This document shows positions 1 through 9,159 of a stretch of 10,324 nucleotides of DNA, piece by piece. The notes below the pieces were generated by a model. The model did not search any database. It had not been told where the DNA came from and worked only from the letters and a program-made list of their open reading frames with translations. Source of the DNA: Burkholderiales bacterium (GTDB lineage: Bacteria > Pseudomonadota > Gammaproteobacteria > Burkholderiales > Casimicrobiaceae); contig JAITBX010000067.1 in the NCBI GenBank assembly GCA_031283405.1, positions 1 to 10,324 on the forward strand. Direction: 5' to 3'. The position numbers and the translations under genes are program-made. Position 1 is the first letter of the stretch, and each line of letters begins with the position of its first letter.

Positions 1-353
1 CTTCTGCTGACCGAAGCGTTGGCGTTCAGCGTCGGAAAAAGGCTGGAAGTCGCGGCGCGCAACTGCGCTTGCGCTTGCCGGTAATTCGCTTCTGCCGCTT
101 TCAGATTTTGATTGTCGAGGTCGATTTCATTCATCAAACGCGAGAGCGTTTCATCGCCGTAAGCTGTCCACCATATCGCATCGATTTGCACGTCGGAAGG
201 ATGCGCGTGTTTCCAGCCCGCCGCCGGTTCACTGTATGTTTCGGGAACATCCAGTTGCGGCCTCACATAATCCGGCCCGACCGCGCAACCGCTTAACGCC
301 ACCGTTATCGTTATCGCCAATGCTATTCCGAAAATGATTTTCATGTGTTTCAT
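1..353 (-). CDS. Outer-membrane efflux lipoprotein, NodT/OprM family (partial, 3' end outside window)
   Basis: This is the N-terminal ~117 residues of an outer-membrane factor, the TolC-like channel through which a tripartite pump expels substrate. The sequence shows a signal peptide (residues 1-22) ending in the lipobox LSGC, with Cys23 as the lipidation site. It is followed by AVGPDYVRP, a hallmark start of mature NodT/OprM-family lipoproteins. Further on are WWTAYGDETL and NLKAAEANYRQAQAQL, the start of the first helical hairpin of the family. The ATG at 353 is chosen because a strong ribosome-binding site (GGAGGT) lies 7 nt upstream inside the end of mdtC; an in-frame ATG at 344 is less well placed. 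The gene starts three bases after the mdtC stop, so it is the fourth gene of the mdtABC operon, as opmB follows muxABC in Pseudomonas. The C-terminal three quarters lie outside the window, so intactness cannot be judged. Confidence 0.93.
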   Translation of the reverse strand, partial: MKHMKIIFGIALAITITVALSGCAVGPDYVRPQLDVPETYSEPAAGWKHAHPSDVQIDAIWWTAYGDETLSRLMNEIDLDNQNLKAAEANYRQAQAQLRAATSSLFPTLNANASVSR

Positions 354-356
354 CAA

Positions 357-3300
357 TCACACCTCCGCCGGCGAAAGCGCGTCGCTCGCCGTTTTGTATT
401 CTTCCTTGTTGCTCCCGAAACGCCCGCGCAAACGATGAACGTAAAGATAGACGACCGGCGTCGTGTAAAGCGTCAACAACTGGCTCACCAACAAACCGCC
501 GACGATCGCCAAGCCCAACGGCTGCCGTAACTCGGCACCGTCGCCGCGCCCCAGCATCAGCGGCAACGCGCCCAGAATCGCCGTCATCGTCGTCATCATG
601 ATCGGGCGAAAACGCAGCAAACACGCTTGATAAATCGCATCACGCGGCGACAAACCTTGTTGACGTTCCGCCGTCACCGCGAAATCTATCATCATGATCG
701 CGTTTTTCTTGACCAATCCGATCAGCAACAAAATGCCCAGCAACGTAATCAAATTGAAATCCATCATCGACTGAAACGCGCCGACGCCGAACAGCGGCGA
801 CAAAAGGTTGAGCAATTTAATCGCCAGCAAAGCGCCGACACCAGCCGAGGGCAGCGTGGATAAAATCGTCAGCGGATGAATGTAGCTCTCGTAAAGAATG
901 CCCAGCACGAGATACACCGCAAGAAGCGCCGTCGCGATCAAAATGAGTTGGGCGGTCATCATGTCTTTGAACGCGCCCGCCGTTCCCTGAAAGCTGCCGA
1001 CGATGGACACCGGCAAGCCGGTGCGCGCCACGTTTTGATACACGGCGTCTGTCGCTTCTGATAACGATACGCCCGGCGCCAGATTGAACGAGATCGTCGC
1101 CGTCACGAATTGCCCCTGATGGCTCACCGACAACGCTGTATTCTCTGTCGCGTAAGTCGTCACTGCCGACAGCGGCACGCGGTTGCCGTCCGCTGCGATC
1201 AGATAAATGTTTTGCAGATTCTGCGCGCTCTGCGTAAACTCCGGCGACGCCTCCATCACCACCTGATATTGATTGAGCGGATTGTAAATGGTGGACACTT
1301 GCCGCTGCCCGAACGCATTGTTCAGCGCCGAATCCACTTGAGCGACGGTCAAACCCAAGCGCGACACGGCGTCGCGGTCGATCGTCAATATCGTCTGCAT
1401 ACCGTTATTGTCCTGATCGGAGTCAACATCGGTGATTTGCGGAAGCTGCATCAACGCTTGCCGCACTTTCGGTTCCCAAGCGCGCAACTCGTAGATATCA
1501 TCGGCCTGCAACGCAAATTGAAATTCGGAGTTGGCTTCGCGCCCGCCGATACGAATATCCTGCACCGGCATCATGAACAAACGCGCCCCCGGTTCGTTCG
1601 CCAAAGATTTTTGCAAACGCGCGATGATCGCGCGCACCGAAAGTTTGCGTTCCTCCAATAGCTTCAGAGAAACCATCATCATGCCGCGATTCATCTGCCG
1701 TCCGCCGATGAAGCCAGCCACCGTATCGACAGCAGGATCCTTCTGAACGATCTTGATGAAGTTCTCGTATTTTTCGCGCATCGCCTGAAACGAAATGTTT
1801 TGATCGGCGACAATCCCGCCCATGATGCGGCCTGTGTCCTGCGACGGCAAAAGACTCTTGGGAATATGAATGTACAAAATCACATTGAACGCGATCGTCA
1901 AAAACAGAACCACCAGCATCAAGGGGCCGCGCGCCAACGCCCACGACAGCGAACGGCGATAGCCGTTGTGTACCGTCTCAAAAACGCGCTCGCCGAACAA
2001 GTACAGCTTGCCGTGTTCCTTGGGTTCGGACTTCAACCAGTGCGCACACAGCATCGGAATCGTGGTCAACGCCACGGCCAGCGACACTAAAATTGTCGTT
2101 GCCAGCGTCACCGCAAATTCATGGAAGAAGCGACCGATCAAACCGCCCATCAACAAAATGGGAATGAAAACCGCGATCAGTGAAAGGCTCATCGACACGA
2201 CGGTGAAGCCGACTTCGCGCACGCCGTCCAGCGCCGCTTGCAACGGCGGCTTGCCCGATTCCCGATGGCGCGTGATGTTTTCGATGACGACGATGGCGTC
2301 GTCCACGACGAAGCCGGTCGCCACCGTCAGCGCCATCAGCGACAAATTGTTGAGCGTGAATCCGCACAAATACATCACCGCCAATGTTGTAATCAGCGAC
2401 ACCGGCACGGCGATGCACGGTACCAATGTCGCGCGACCATTGCGCAAAAAGAGAAACACCATCAGAATCACCAGCCCGACCGAAATCGCCAGCGTGCGAG
2501 TGACTTCACGCAACGAAGCGCGAATGGTCGGCGTCCGGTCGAGAGTGATGGTCATGTCGATGCTGCTCGGAATCGACGCTTTCAACGTCGGCAACAGCGC
2601 CTTGACCCGATCCACCGTTTCAATGATGTTGGCGCCGGCCTCGGTGCGCACTTGCAACAGCACCGCCGGCTTGCCGTTCGACATTCCGGCGTTGCGCACA
2701 TCCTGTACCGAGTCGAGCACTTCGGCGACATCTTCCAGGCGCACCGGCGCGCCGTTTTTGTAAGCGACGATCAAAGATTTGTATTCGCTCGATTTGAAAG
2801 CCTGATCGTTGGCGCCGACTTGCCATTGTCGGTCGCCGTATTCGATCATTCCTTTCGGGCGAGCGGCATTGCTGCTGGTAATCGCGCGCCGCACATCGTC
2901 CAGCGACAAACCGTAATGATTGATCTGCATCGGATTCAATTCGACGCGCACCGCCGGCAGCGAACTGCCGCTGACGGTCACATCGCCGACGCCTTCGACT
3001 TGCGACAACATTTGCTGCAACACCGTCGCTGCCGAATCGTACATCTGGCCGCGCGTCATCGTGTCCGAGGTCAACGAAAGAACGAGCACCGGCGCATTGG
3101 CCGGATTGGCCTTGCGGTACGTCGGATTGCGCGGCATTCCCGACGGCAACAAGGTACGCGCCGCGTTAAGCGCGGCTTGCACATCGCGCGCGGCGCTGTC
3201 GATGTCGCGCGACATGTCGAATTGAATCACGACGCGAGTGCTGCCGAGCGAATTCGTTGAAGTCATCTCGGTGATGCCGGCAATGCTGCCCAGCGCCCGT

Positions 3301-3503
3301 TCCAAGGGTGTGGCGACCGACGCCGCCATCGTTTCAGGGCTGGCGCCGGGCAAGCCTGCCGAAACAAAAATCGTCGGGATATCCACTTGCGGCAACGGCG
3401 CGACCGGCAACATCCGCCACGCCACCAATCCCAGCAGCGTCACGCCCAACGTCAGCAGCGATGTCGCTACCGGTCTGCGGATCACCAGCTCGAAAAAACT
3501 CAT
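357..3503 (-). CDS. mdtC: RND efflux pump subunit MdtC (MuxC-like)
   Basis: This 1048-residue inner-membrane RND transporter is the C-type subunit of a heteromeric MdtBC pump, which uses proton motive force to export drugs, bile salts or similar amphiphiles. The whole length matches E. coli MdtC as I recall it: start [25 protein letters not shown] (31-41), [10 protein letters not shown] (51-60), PTYRKANP (127-134), QDIRIGGR (648-655) and [15 protein letters not shown] (728-742). Proton-relay residues are present: Asp401-Asp402 in TM4 ([12 protein letters not shown]) and Lys933 in TM10 ([12 protein letters not shown]). Twelve membrane segments and two large periplasmic loops are expected for the family. 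The ATG overlaps the mdtB stop as ATGA, which implies translational coupling. One oddity is that the TM9-TM10 loop (about 900-917) appears about 14 residues longer than in E. coli MdtC. No truncation or frameshift is seen. Substrates cannot be read from the sequence. Confidence 0.96.
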   Translation of the reverse strand: MSFFELVIRRPVATSLLTLGVTLLGLVAWRMLPVAPLPQVDIPTIFVSAGLPGASPETMAASVATPLERALGSIAGITEMTSTNSLGSTRVVIQFDMSRDIDSAARDVQAALNAARTLLPSGMPRNPTYRKANPANAPVLVLSLTSDTMTRGQMYDSAATVLQQMLSQVEGVGDVTVSGSSLPAVRVELNPMQINHYGLSLDDVRRAITSSNAARPKGMIEYGDRQWQVGANDQAFKSSEYKSLIVAYKNGAPVRLEDVAEVLDSVQDVRNAGMSNGKPAVLLQVRTEAGANIIETVDRVKALLPTLKASIPSSIDMTITLDRTPTIRASLREVTRTLAISVGLVILMVFLFLRNGRATLVPCIAVPVSLITTLAVMYLCGFTLNNLSLMALTVATGFVVDDAIVVIENITRHRESGKPPLQAALDGVREVGFTVVSMSLSLIAVFIPILLMGGLIGRFFHEFAVTLATTILVSLAVALTTIPMLCAHWLKSEPKEHGKLYLFGERVFETVHNGYRRSLSWALARGPLMLVVLFLTIAFNVILYIHIPKSLLPSQDTGRIMGGIVADQNISFQAMREKYENFIKIVQKDPAVDTVAGFIGGRQMNRGMMMVSLKLLEERKLSVRAIIARLQKSLANEPGARLFMMPVQDIRIGGREANSEFQFALQADDIYELRAWEPKVRQALMQLPQITDVDSDQDNNGMQTILTIDRDAVSRLGLTVAQVDSALNNAFGQRQVSTIYNPLNQYQVVMEASPEFTQSAQNLQNIYLIAADGNRVPLSAVTTYATENTALSVSHQGQFVTATISFNLAPGVSLSEATDAVYQNVARTGLPVSIVGSFQGTAGAFKDMMTAQLILIATALLAVYLVLGILYESYIHPLTILSTLPSAGVGALLAIKLLNLLSPLFGVGAFQSMMDFNLITLLGILLLIGLVKKNAIMMIDFAVTAERQQGLSPRDAIYQACLLRFRPIMMTTMTAILGALPLMLGRGDGAELRQPLGLAIVGGLLVSQLLTLYTTPVVYLYVHRLRGRFGSNKEEYKTASDALSPAEV
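361..366 (-). promoter_or_regulatory. Ribosome-binding site of the outer-membrane factor gene
   Basis: On the minus strand this reads GGAGGT, a near-consensus Shine-Dalgarno sequence, with a 7-nt spacer to the ATG at 353. It lies within the last codons of mdtC. It fixes the downstream start and shows that the outer-membrane gene is translated from the mdtC message. Confidence 0.8.
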
Positions 3504-6500
3504 GGCGCCGATCTTTCCGCTGCCGGCAGCGCGCGATGCCGACGCCAGTGCGCCAGATTGTCGAACATGATGTAGATCACCGGCGTCGTGAACAATGTCA
3601 ACAACTGGCTGACCAGCAAACCGCCGACCATCGTCACGCCGAGCGGGTGACGCAACTCAGCGCCCATGCCGGTGCCGAGCATCAACGGCAACGCCGACAA
3701 CAGCGCTGCCATCGTCGTCATCAATATGGGGCGGAAACGCAACAGACACGCTTGATAAATCGCGTCACGCGCCGACATGTTTTCATTGCGCTCGGCGTCG
3801 AGCGCGAAGTCGATCATCATAATTGCGTTTTTCTTGACGATGCCGATCAGCAAGATGATGCCGATGATCGCCACCATGTCGAGTTCGAGCCGCGCGATGA
3901 GCAGCGCCAACAACGCGCCGATGCCCGCCGACGGCAGCGTTGACAGAATCGTGATCGGATGAATGTAGCTCTCGTACAACACGCCCAGCACGATGTACAT
4001 GGTGATGATCGCCGCCAGAATCAGCCATATCTGATTGCTGAGCGACGATTGAAACGCCAGCGCCGTTCCCTGAAAGCGCGTTTGAATGTCTGCCGGAAAA
4101 CCGATGTCGTGTTCCACGGTGCCGATCGCTTTCACGGCAGCGTCGAGCGAATAGCCCGGCGCCAGATCGAAAGAAATGGTAGCCGCCGGAAATTGCGAAA
4201 TGTGATTGATCGCCAGCCTCGTCGGCTTCTCGACAAAACGCGCCACGGTTGACAGCGGTACTTGCGCCCCCGTTGACGACTTCACATACAAACGGCTCAA
4301 CGCCGGCAAGCCATCCTGAAATTCAGGGCCGACTTCCAGCACCACGCGGTATTGATTCGACTGCGTGAAGATCGTTGAAATCAAGCGCTGACCGAAAGCG
4401 CTGTACAACACATTGTCGATGTCGGCAACGGTCACGCCCATGCGCCCCGCCGCGTCGCGGTCGATGTCAACATAAGCCTGCAAACCCTGATCGAGCAAAT
4501 CGTGATTGACGTTCGCCAGTTCCGGCAACTGCGACAAACGCTCGGCCAGCTTCGGCGTCCATGTGCTCAACTCGTCGGGATCGGTCGCCTGCAAGGTAAA
4601 TTGAAAGCGTGTGCGCGTCACTTGACTTTCGATGGTCAAGTCGTTGACCGATTGCAGATACAAGCGAATGCCCGGCACGTTTTCGAGACGCTGTTGCAAG
4701 CGGTCGATGATGGCCGGTGCGCGCGCGCTGCGTTCTTCCAGCGGCTTGAGATTGATTAACATGCGGCCGGTGTTCAGCGTCGTGTTGACGCCATCGACGC
4801 CGATGTACGACGACACGCTGTCAACATCGGGGTCTTCGAGAATCACTTTCGCCAGATTCTGCTGACGCTCGGCCATCGCGCCGAAAGAAATCGACTGCGG
4901 CGCTTCCGAAATGCCTTGAATCAGGCCGGTATCCTGAATCGGGAAAAAACCTTTCGGCACATAGATGTACAAATAAACCGTCAACAGCAATGTGCCGAGC
5001 GCCACCATCAGCGTCAACACCTGATGGTTCAACACCACCCGCAACGCCCGTCCGTAAAGCCCGATCAAGCCGTTGAAAATTTCTTCTGATTTTCGGTAAA
5101 ACTTTCCCTGCTTTTCTTCCGGCGTGTGGCGCAACAGTTTCGAGCACATCATCGGCGTCAGCGTCAGCGACACTACCATCGAAATCACGATCGACACCGC
5201 CAGCGTGATCGCAAACTCGCGGAACAAGCGGCCGACGACATCGGCCATGAACAGCAGCGGAATCAGCACCGCTACCAGCGAAAACGTCAGCGAAATGATC
5301 GTGAAGCCGATTTGTTTGGAACCGTGTAGCGCCGCTTGCAACGGCGACTCGCCTTTTTCAATGTAGCGCGTAATGTTTTCGATCATCACGATGGCGTCGT
5401 CAACGACGAAGCCGGTGGCAATCGTCAGCGCCATGATCGTCAAATTGTTGATCGAGAATCCGGCCAGATACATCACCATAAACGTGCCGACCAGCGACAG
5501 CGGCACAGCCAGACTCGGAATGATTGTCGCCGGCAAATTGCGCAAGAAGAGGAAGATCACCATCACCACCAGCGCAATCGCCAAAAACAATTCAAACTGC
5601 ACATCACGGATGGAGGCGCGAATAGTGACGGTACGATCTGACAACACTTTCACTTGCAACGCGCCCGGCAAGGTTTCTTCCAGTTGCGGCAAACGCGCCT
5701 TGATGGCGTCAACCACTTCGATCACGTTGGCGCCGCTTTGTCGCTGAATGTTGATAATGATCGCCGGATGGTCGTTGGCCCACGCCGCCAGCTTTGTGTT
5801 TTCGGCGTCCTCGATCACATCGGCAACATCGCCCAAGCGAACCGGCGCGCCGTTTTTGTAAGCGATGATGAGGCTGCGATATTCGTCGGCAGAGCGCAAC
5901 TGATCGTTGGCATCGATGGTCGATGATAATTTCGCGCCGTCGAAACTGCCTTTGGCCTGATTTACGTTGGCGCTTCCCACCATCGTGCGCACATCTTCGA
6001 TATTGAGCCCCATCGCCGCCAGTGCTCGCGGATTGACCCGCACTCGCACGGCGGGACGTTGACCGCCCGACAGCGTGACCAGACCGACGCCCGGCACTTG
6101 CGAAAGTTTCTGCGCGAGACGGGTATCAACCAAATCTTCGAGCCGCGTCAGCGACAGCGTGTCCGAAGTCACCGCCAGCGTCAGCACCGGCGTGTCGGCA
6201 GGATTGACTTTGTTGTAAATCGGCGGACGCGGCAAATCGCTCGGCAGCAAATTGCTGGCGGCGTTGATCGCAGCCTGCACTTCTTGCTCGGCAGTATCGA
6301 GCGAGATGTCGAGACTGAATTGCAGCGTGATGATCGAAGCGCCGCCCGAACTGGACGACGACATTTGATTGACGCCGGCCATCTGGCCGAACTGCCGCTC
6401 CAGCGGCGCCGTCACCGATGAAGTCATCACTTCGGGGCTGGCGCCCGGATAAAGCGTCACGACTTGAATGGTCGGATAGTCAACTTCCGGCAATGCCGAC

Positions 6501-6601
6501 ACCGGCAGAAAACGATAAGCAACGATACCGGCCAGCAGAATCGCCACCATCAGCAACGAAGTGGCGATGGGGCGAACGATAAAAAGGCGCGAGGGGTTCA
6601 T
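3500..6601 (-). CDS. mdtB: RND efflux pump subunit MdtB (MuxB-like)
   Basis: This 1033-residue RND transporter is the B-type partner of MdtC. In E. coli the two form a mixed trimer, reported as B2C, that works with MdtA and an outer-membrane channel. B-type signatures include [20 protein letters not shown] at the start, [20 protein letters not shown] (32-51), [14 protein letters not shown] (174-187), [15 protein letters not shown] (549-563) and [20 protein letters not shown] (734-753). Asp401-Asp402 ([12 protein letters not shown]) and Lys924 ([12 protein letters not shown]) supply the proton-relay residues, so both subunits look competent for proton transfer. The ATG at 6601 lies 30 bases after the mdtA stop, with a weak purine-rich stretch (GAAAGAA) as ribosome-binding site. 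The stop overlaps the mdtC start. The length matches the family (E. coli MdtB is about 1040 residues). It is clearly a diverged paralogue of mdtC rather than a recent duplicate. Confidence 0.96.
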   Translation of the reverse strand: MNPSRLFIVRPIATSLLMVAILLAGIVAYRFLPVSALPEVDYPTIQVVTLYPGASPEVMTSSVTAPLERQFGQMAGVNQMSSSSSGGASIITLQFSLDISLDTAEQEVQAAINAASNLLPSDLPRPPIYNKVNPADTPVLTLAVTSDTLSLTRLEDLVDTRLAQKLSQVPGVGLVTLSGGQRPAVRVRVNPRALAAMGLNIEDVRTMVGSANVNQAKGSFDGAKLSSTIDANDQLRSADEYRSLIIAYKNGAPVRLGDVADVIEDAENTKLAAWANDHPAIIINIQRQSGANVIEVVDAIKARLPQLEETLPGALQVKVLSDRTVTIRASIRDVQFELFLAIALVVMVIFLFLRNLPATIIPSLAVPLSLVGTFMVMYLAGFSINNLTIMALTIATGFVVDDAIVMIENITRYIEKGESPLQAALHGSKQIGFTIISLTFSLVAVLIPLLFMADVVGRLFREFAITLAVSIVISMVVSLTLTPMMCSKLLRHTPEEKQGKFYRKSEEIFNGLIGLYGRALRVVLNHQVLTLMVALGTLLLTVYLYIYVPKGFFPIQDTGLIQGISEAPQSISFGAMAERQQNLAKVILEDPDVDSVSSYIGVDGVNTTLNTGRMLINLKPLEERSARAPAIIDRLQQRLENVPGIRLYLQSVNDLTIESQVTRTRFQFTLQATDPDELSTWTPKLAERLSQLPELANVNHDLLDQGLQAYVDIDRDAAGRMGVTVADIDNVLYSAFGQRLISTIFTQSNQYRVVLEVGPEFQDGLPALSRLYVKSSTGAQVPLSTVARFVEKPTRLAINHISQFPAATISFDLAPGYSLDAAVKAIGTVEHDIGFPADIQTRFQGTALAFQSSLSNQIWLILAAIITMYIVLGVLYESYIHPITILSTLPSAGIGALLALLIARLELDMVAIIGIILLIGIVKKNAIMMIDFALDAERNENMSARDAIYQACLLRFRPILMTTMAALLSALPLMLGTGMGAELRHPLGVTMVGGLLVSQLLTLFTTPVIYIMFDNLAHWRRHRALPAAERSAP

Positions 6602-6631
6602 GCGCTGTTCTTTCGCAACGGCGCGACGAGC

Positions 6632-8044
6632 TTATGAGCGCGGCCGCGTGGGTGGCGATGGCGCAGGCGTTGCTTGCGCCGGAGGGGTTCCCTCTTTGGG
6701 AGGCTTTTGCCCCCTGCGTCCCTTCCGCTCTCCGGACGCGGCTTGCCCCGAAGCGTTTTTCTCGCCGCCCGTCGCTTGATCTTTACCGGCGGCTCTCTTG
6801 CCCGGCTCCGGCAACGTTTGTTGTTTGCCGTCGAGTGTTGTGACTTCGACGGTGCTGCCTTCGCGCAGCCGGTCAGTGCCGTCAATCACTACGCGCTCGC
6901 CCGCCGCCAGCCCTTTGCCGATCACTTGTTCTCCTTCGTCCTCATTGCTCGGCGTGACTTGCCGCACGCTCACTTTCTCTTCGTCGCCGATTACATAAAC
7001 GAAGGTTCCCACACTGCCGCGCTGCACCGCCGCCGACGGTATCAACAAAACATTCTGCAACGTGTCGATCTTCATCCGCACATTGACGAACTGATTCGGA
7101 AACATCACATGGTTCTTGTTGTTGAAACGCGCTTTCAGCTTGACCGTGCCGGTGGTCACATCAATCTGATTGTCCACCGTCATCAGCGTCCCGCGCTCGA
7201 GCAGCGTTTTCTGTGCGCGATCCCACGCTTCCACCGGAAATTTTGCGCCCGCATAAACTTTTTGCACCACTTTCGGCAAATCGCCTTCCGCTAGCGTGAA
7301 CATCACGTCGATCGGTTCTTCCTGCGTGATGACGACGATACCGTTGGTGTCGGAAGCGCGCACCATGTTGCCGATATCGACTTGACGCAATCCCAACCGT
7401 CCCGAAATCGGCGCGGTGATCCGCGAGTAATCGAGATTGAGTTTGGCGCTGTCGATTTGCCCCTGATCGTATTTCACAAGACCTTCGTTTTGCGCCACCA
7501 GCGCTTCTTGCGTATCCACTTGCTGCTGCGACACCGAATCCTGTTTCAACAAAACACGATAGCGCTGAAGATCAAGCTTGGCGTTTTCGAGTTGCGCTTT
7601 GTCGCGCGCCATCTGCCCTTCGGCCTGCGTCAGCACCACCTGAAACGGGCGCGGATCGATTTCCGCCAGCAACGCGCCCGCCTTGACCGAATCGCCCTCT
7701 TTGAAATGCAAGGCCATCAACTGCCCGTCAACGCGGCTGTGCACCACCACGGTCTGCGCCGCCGTCACCGTGCCCAGCGCTTCGAGATAAACTTCAAAAG
7801 CGCCGCTTTGCGCCGTTGCCGCCTGCACCGGAATTGCCATATCGGGGTTCGTGCGGAAAGGAGAGGCAATGCGTTGTTTGCCGCCGGTCGAGGGCGTCCG
7901 GTGCGTGTAGTAGTAGTAACCGCCGCCGGCCAGCGCAACGATGATGATAAGCACAATGATCCAGAAGGGAAATTTTCCGGAAGAAGCTGTGGCGTTCGCC
8001 TCCAGCCCCGCTGTTGTTTTTCGTTCGTTCTGCTCCGGCGCCAT
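6632..8044 (-). CDS. mdtA: Membrane fusion (periplasmic adaptor) protein MdtA
   Basis: This 470-residue adaptor links the MdtBC pump to the outer-membrane channel. After a short polar N-terminus it has one membrane anchor (about 25-45, FPFWIIVLIIIVALAGGGYY). It then has the family pattern: GTVTAAQTVVVHSRVDGQL and FKEGDSVKAGALLAEIDPRPF (first lipoyl half, about 91-134), an alpha-helical hairpin (about 135-205), DYSRITAPISGRLGLRQVD (second lipoyl half, about 205-223), then beta-barrel and membrane-proximal domains to about 410. The tail (about 411-470) is low-complexity and rich in Gly, Lys, Pro and Ala; E. coli MdtA is about 55 residues shorter. I chose the ATG at 8044, preceded by GGAAG with a 4-nt spacer. 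An in-frame TTG at 8074 would add ten residues but sits only 8 bases from a possible -10 element. It is the first gene of the efflux operon, with about 287 bp of non-coding DNA upstream. Confidence 0.94.
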   Translation of the reverse strand: MAPEQNERKTTAGLEANATASSGKFPFWIIVLIIIVALAGGGYYYYTHRTPSTGGKQRIASPFRTNPDMAIPVQAATAQSGAFEVYLEALGTVTAAQTVVVHSRVDGQLMALHFKEGDSVKAGALLAEIDPRPFQVVLTQAEGQMARDKAQLENAKLDLQRYRVLLKQDSVSQQQVDTQEALVAQNEGLVKYDQGQIDSAKLNLDYSRITAPISGRLGLRQVDIGNMVRASDTNGIVVITQEEPIDVMFTLAEGDLPKVVQKVYAGAKFPVEAWDRAQKTLLERGTLMTVDNQIDVTTGTVKLKARFNNKNHVMFPNQFVNVRMKIDTLQNVLLIPSAAVQRGSVGTFVYVIGDEEKVSVRQVTPSNEDEGEQVIGKGLAAGERVVIDGTDRLREGSTVEVTTLDGKQQTLPEPGKRAAGKDQATGGEKNASGQAASGERKGRRGQKPPKEGTPPAQATPAPSPPTRPRS

Positions 8045-8076
8045 CTTTCTTCCAATTATCGTTACAGATTGCAATA

Positions 8077-8097
8077 GCCCTTATTATCCCGAAGGGC
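8077..8097 (-). promoter_or_regulatory. Candidate -10 element inside a small inverted repeat upstream of mdtA
   Basis: Perfect 6-bp arms, GCCCTT (8077-8082) and AAGGGC (8092-8097), flank a 9-bp centre. On the minus strand that centre contains GATAAT (8083-8088), a 5/6 match to a sigma70 -10 box. Transcription from here would start about 30 bases before the mdtA ATG. There is no good -35 at the usual spacing (ACAGGA at 8106-8111), which suits an activator-dependent promoter. The repeat could be an operator or a leader hairpin, or may be chance given short arms. Confidence 0.35.
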
Positions 8098-8109
8098 GGT
8101 CTGTTTCCT

Positions 8110-8126
8110 GTTAAGAATACGTTAAG
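8110..8126 (-). promoter_or_regulatory. Candidate OmpR-family (PmrA/BasR/QseB-type) response-regulator box
   Basis: On the minus strand the sequence is CTTAAC-GTATT-CTTAAC, an exact 6-bp direct repeat with an 11-bp period. It fits the CTTAA-N6-CTTAA pattern described for PmrA/BasR/QseB-type response regulators, which bind direct repeats one helical turn apart as head-to-tail dimers. It lies about 66 bases upstream of the mdtA ATG and just upstream of the candidate -10, near where a weak -35 would be, a position suited to activation. No two-component genes lie in the window, so the regulator is unidentified. The call is inferred from the pattern only. Confidence 0.45.
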
Positions 8127-8182
8127 CCTTGTAACTACCGTCTTGTCTGCTTTTGGCGTTAGCGCGACTTCGGTTCAAGCAA

Positions 8183-8325
8183 ATACAAAATCCCCCTCTT
8201 TCACTTGTGGGAAAGGAACGGGAGGAATCGCAGGGGCAGCCTGTGGCCGCCCGAATTTTTGCGGGCGGCAGAATGCCGCCCCTACGCCCTCCTTCTCCCG
8301 CAAGCAAGAGAAAGAGAGGATGTAT
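8183..8325. repeat. 143-bp imperfect palindromic intergenic element (MITE-like or dispersed repeat)
   Basis: The left half and the reverse complement of the right half align along almost their full length with small gaps. The ends share ATAC, ATCC, CTCTTTC(A/T)CTTG and (T/C)GGGA, and the inner parts share AGGGGC(A/G)GC and GCCGCCCG. The axis is near 8257 in an A/T-rich loop (AATTTTTG). Each half also folds on itself: 8234-8241 pairs with 8245-8252 (7 of 8), and 8263-8269 pairs with 8275-8281 (7 of 7). The central stem 8246-8253/8262-8269 is a perfect 8 bp, so long-hairpin and multi-hairpin forms compete. It begins six bases past the dapB stop codon. No transposase or long ORF is inside. It could contribute to ending dapB transcription, but no U-tract follows a stem on the minus strand. 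Confidence 0.7.
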
Positions 8326-8331
8326 AACACT

Positions 8332-9159
8332 CTAAACTTCGGCCAAACCCAACACATCTTCCATCGTATAAACGCCGCAACTTCCTTCGATGCGTTTCGC
8401 CGCCGCGAACTGCGCCGCGCGCAACGCGCCGGCGGCAAAATTGCGACGCGAGCCGGCGCGGTGCGTCAGTTCCACCCGTTCGCCCTCACCGCAAAACAAC
8501 ACTGTGTGCTCGCCGACCACATCACCGCCGCGCAACGTCGCAAAGCCGATAGTCCCCGGCTTGCGTTCGCCGCAAATACCTTCGCGGGCATAAACTGCCT
8601 CTTCGGCGAGTTTCACGCCGGCGCCCTGCGCCGCGGCTTCTCCGAGAGCCAGCGCCGTTCCCGACGGCGCATCGACTTTGTGTTTGTGATGAATTTCGAC
8701 GACTTCAATGTCGTAGCCGTTCAAACGCTGCGCCGCCAGCCGCACCAGTTTCAACATCACATTGACGCCGACGCTCATGTTCGCCGCGATGACCATCGGC
8801 ATGCGCTGCGCCAATTTCTCCAATTCCGCCTTGTCCGCCGTGCTCAATCCCGTCGTCCCGATTACCATCGCGCAACGATGATCGGCGCAACAACGCGCGT
8901 GTTTGAGCGTTCCTTCAGGCCGCGTGAAATCGATCAACACTTCCGATTGCCGTATCGCCGCTTCGACATCGTCCGCAATCAGAATGCCCGACGTCTGCCC
9001 GATGGCTGCGCCCGCGTCACGCCTCAGAAACGGCGAGCCTTCCATTTCGAGCGCCGCCGCCAGCGTGAACAATGCCGGCGACGCCAGCACGCCTTCGATC
9101 AACATCTGCCCCATGCGACCGCCCGCGCCGGCAATCGCTATCCGTATCGGCGTCGCCAT
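8332..9159 (-). CDS. dapB: 4-hydroxy-tetrahydrodipicolinate reductase
   Basis: This 275-residue cytoplasmic enzyme of the diaminopimelate/lysine pathway reduces hydroxy-tetrahydrodipicolinate, the DapA product, to tetrahydrodipicolinate with NAD(P)H. The N-terminal Rossmann motif is AIAGAGGRMG (8-17). VIGTTG (99-104) and the conserved AANMSVGVNV (125-134) lie in the nucleotide-binding part. The substrate-binding and catalytic signature is EIHHKHKVDAPSGTA (155-169), with His157 and Lys161 matching E. coli His159 and Lys163. The C-terminus, GVYTMEDVLGL, is also typical. The length is normal (E. coli has 273). I start at the ATG at 9159, which has GGAG seven bases upstream; a TTG codon immediately before is in frame but unlikely. 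The ATG shares one base with the bamE stop (TGATG), so the two are co-translated. A 143-bp palindromic repeat follows its stop codon. Confidence 0.97.
   Translation of the reverse strand: MATPIRIAIAGAGGRMGQMLIEGVLASPALFTLAAALEMEGSPFLRRDAGAAIGQTSGILIADDVEAAIRQSEVLIDFTRPEGTLKHARCCADHRCAMVIGTTGLSTADKAELEKLAQRMPMVIAANMSVGVNVMLKLVRLAAQRLNGYDIEVVEIHHKHKVDAPSGTALALGEAAAQGAGVKLAEEAVYAREGICGERKPGTIGFATLRGGDVVGEHTVLFCGEGERVELTHRAGSRRNFAAGALRAAQFAAAKRIEGSCGVYTMEDVLGLAEV

Noticed and set aside
2238..3260. Plus-strand 340-residue open frame opposite mdtC (and others at 1966-2763, 1110-1661, 3308-3943)
   Set aside because: They lie wholly antisense to strongly conserved mdtC/mdtB, have Arg/His/Gln-rich composition typical of shadow frames in GC-rich genes, and match no family I recognise.
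357..6601. mdtB and mdtC as a possible duplication artefact or recombination repeat
   Set aside because: The two proteins carry distinct B-type and C-type signatures along their length; this is the ancient paralogous pair normal for MdtBC/MuxBC pumps.
8045..8074. TTG start at 8074 for mdtA
   Set aside because: An ATG at 8044 has a purine-rich GGAAG just upstream and needs no rare start codon; the TTG would sit only 8 bases from the candidate -10.
8246..8269. Rho-independent terminator for dapB
   Set aside because: The 8-bp GC stem is strong, but no U-tract follows it on the minus strand (CACAG follows), so intrinsic termination is not supported here.
8183..8325. CRISPR-like array or tRNA-like fold in the dapB-mdtA spacer
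   Set aside because: There are no regularly spaced direct repeats with unique spacers; the similarity is inverted. The hairpins lack tRNA invariant positions and an anticodon arm.
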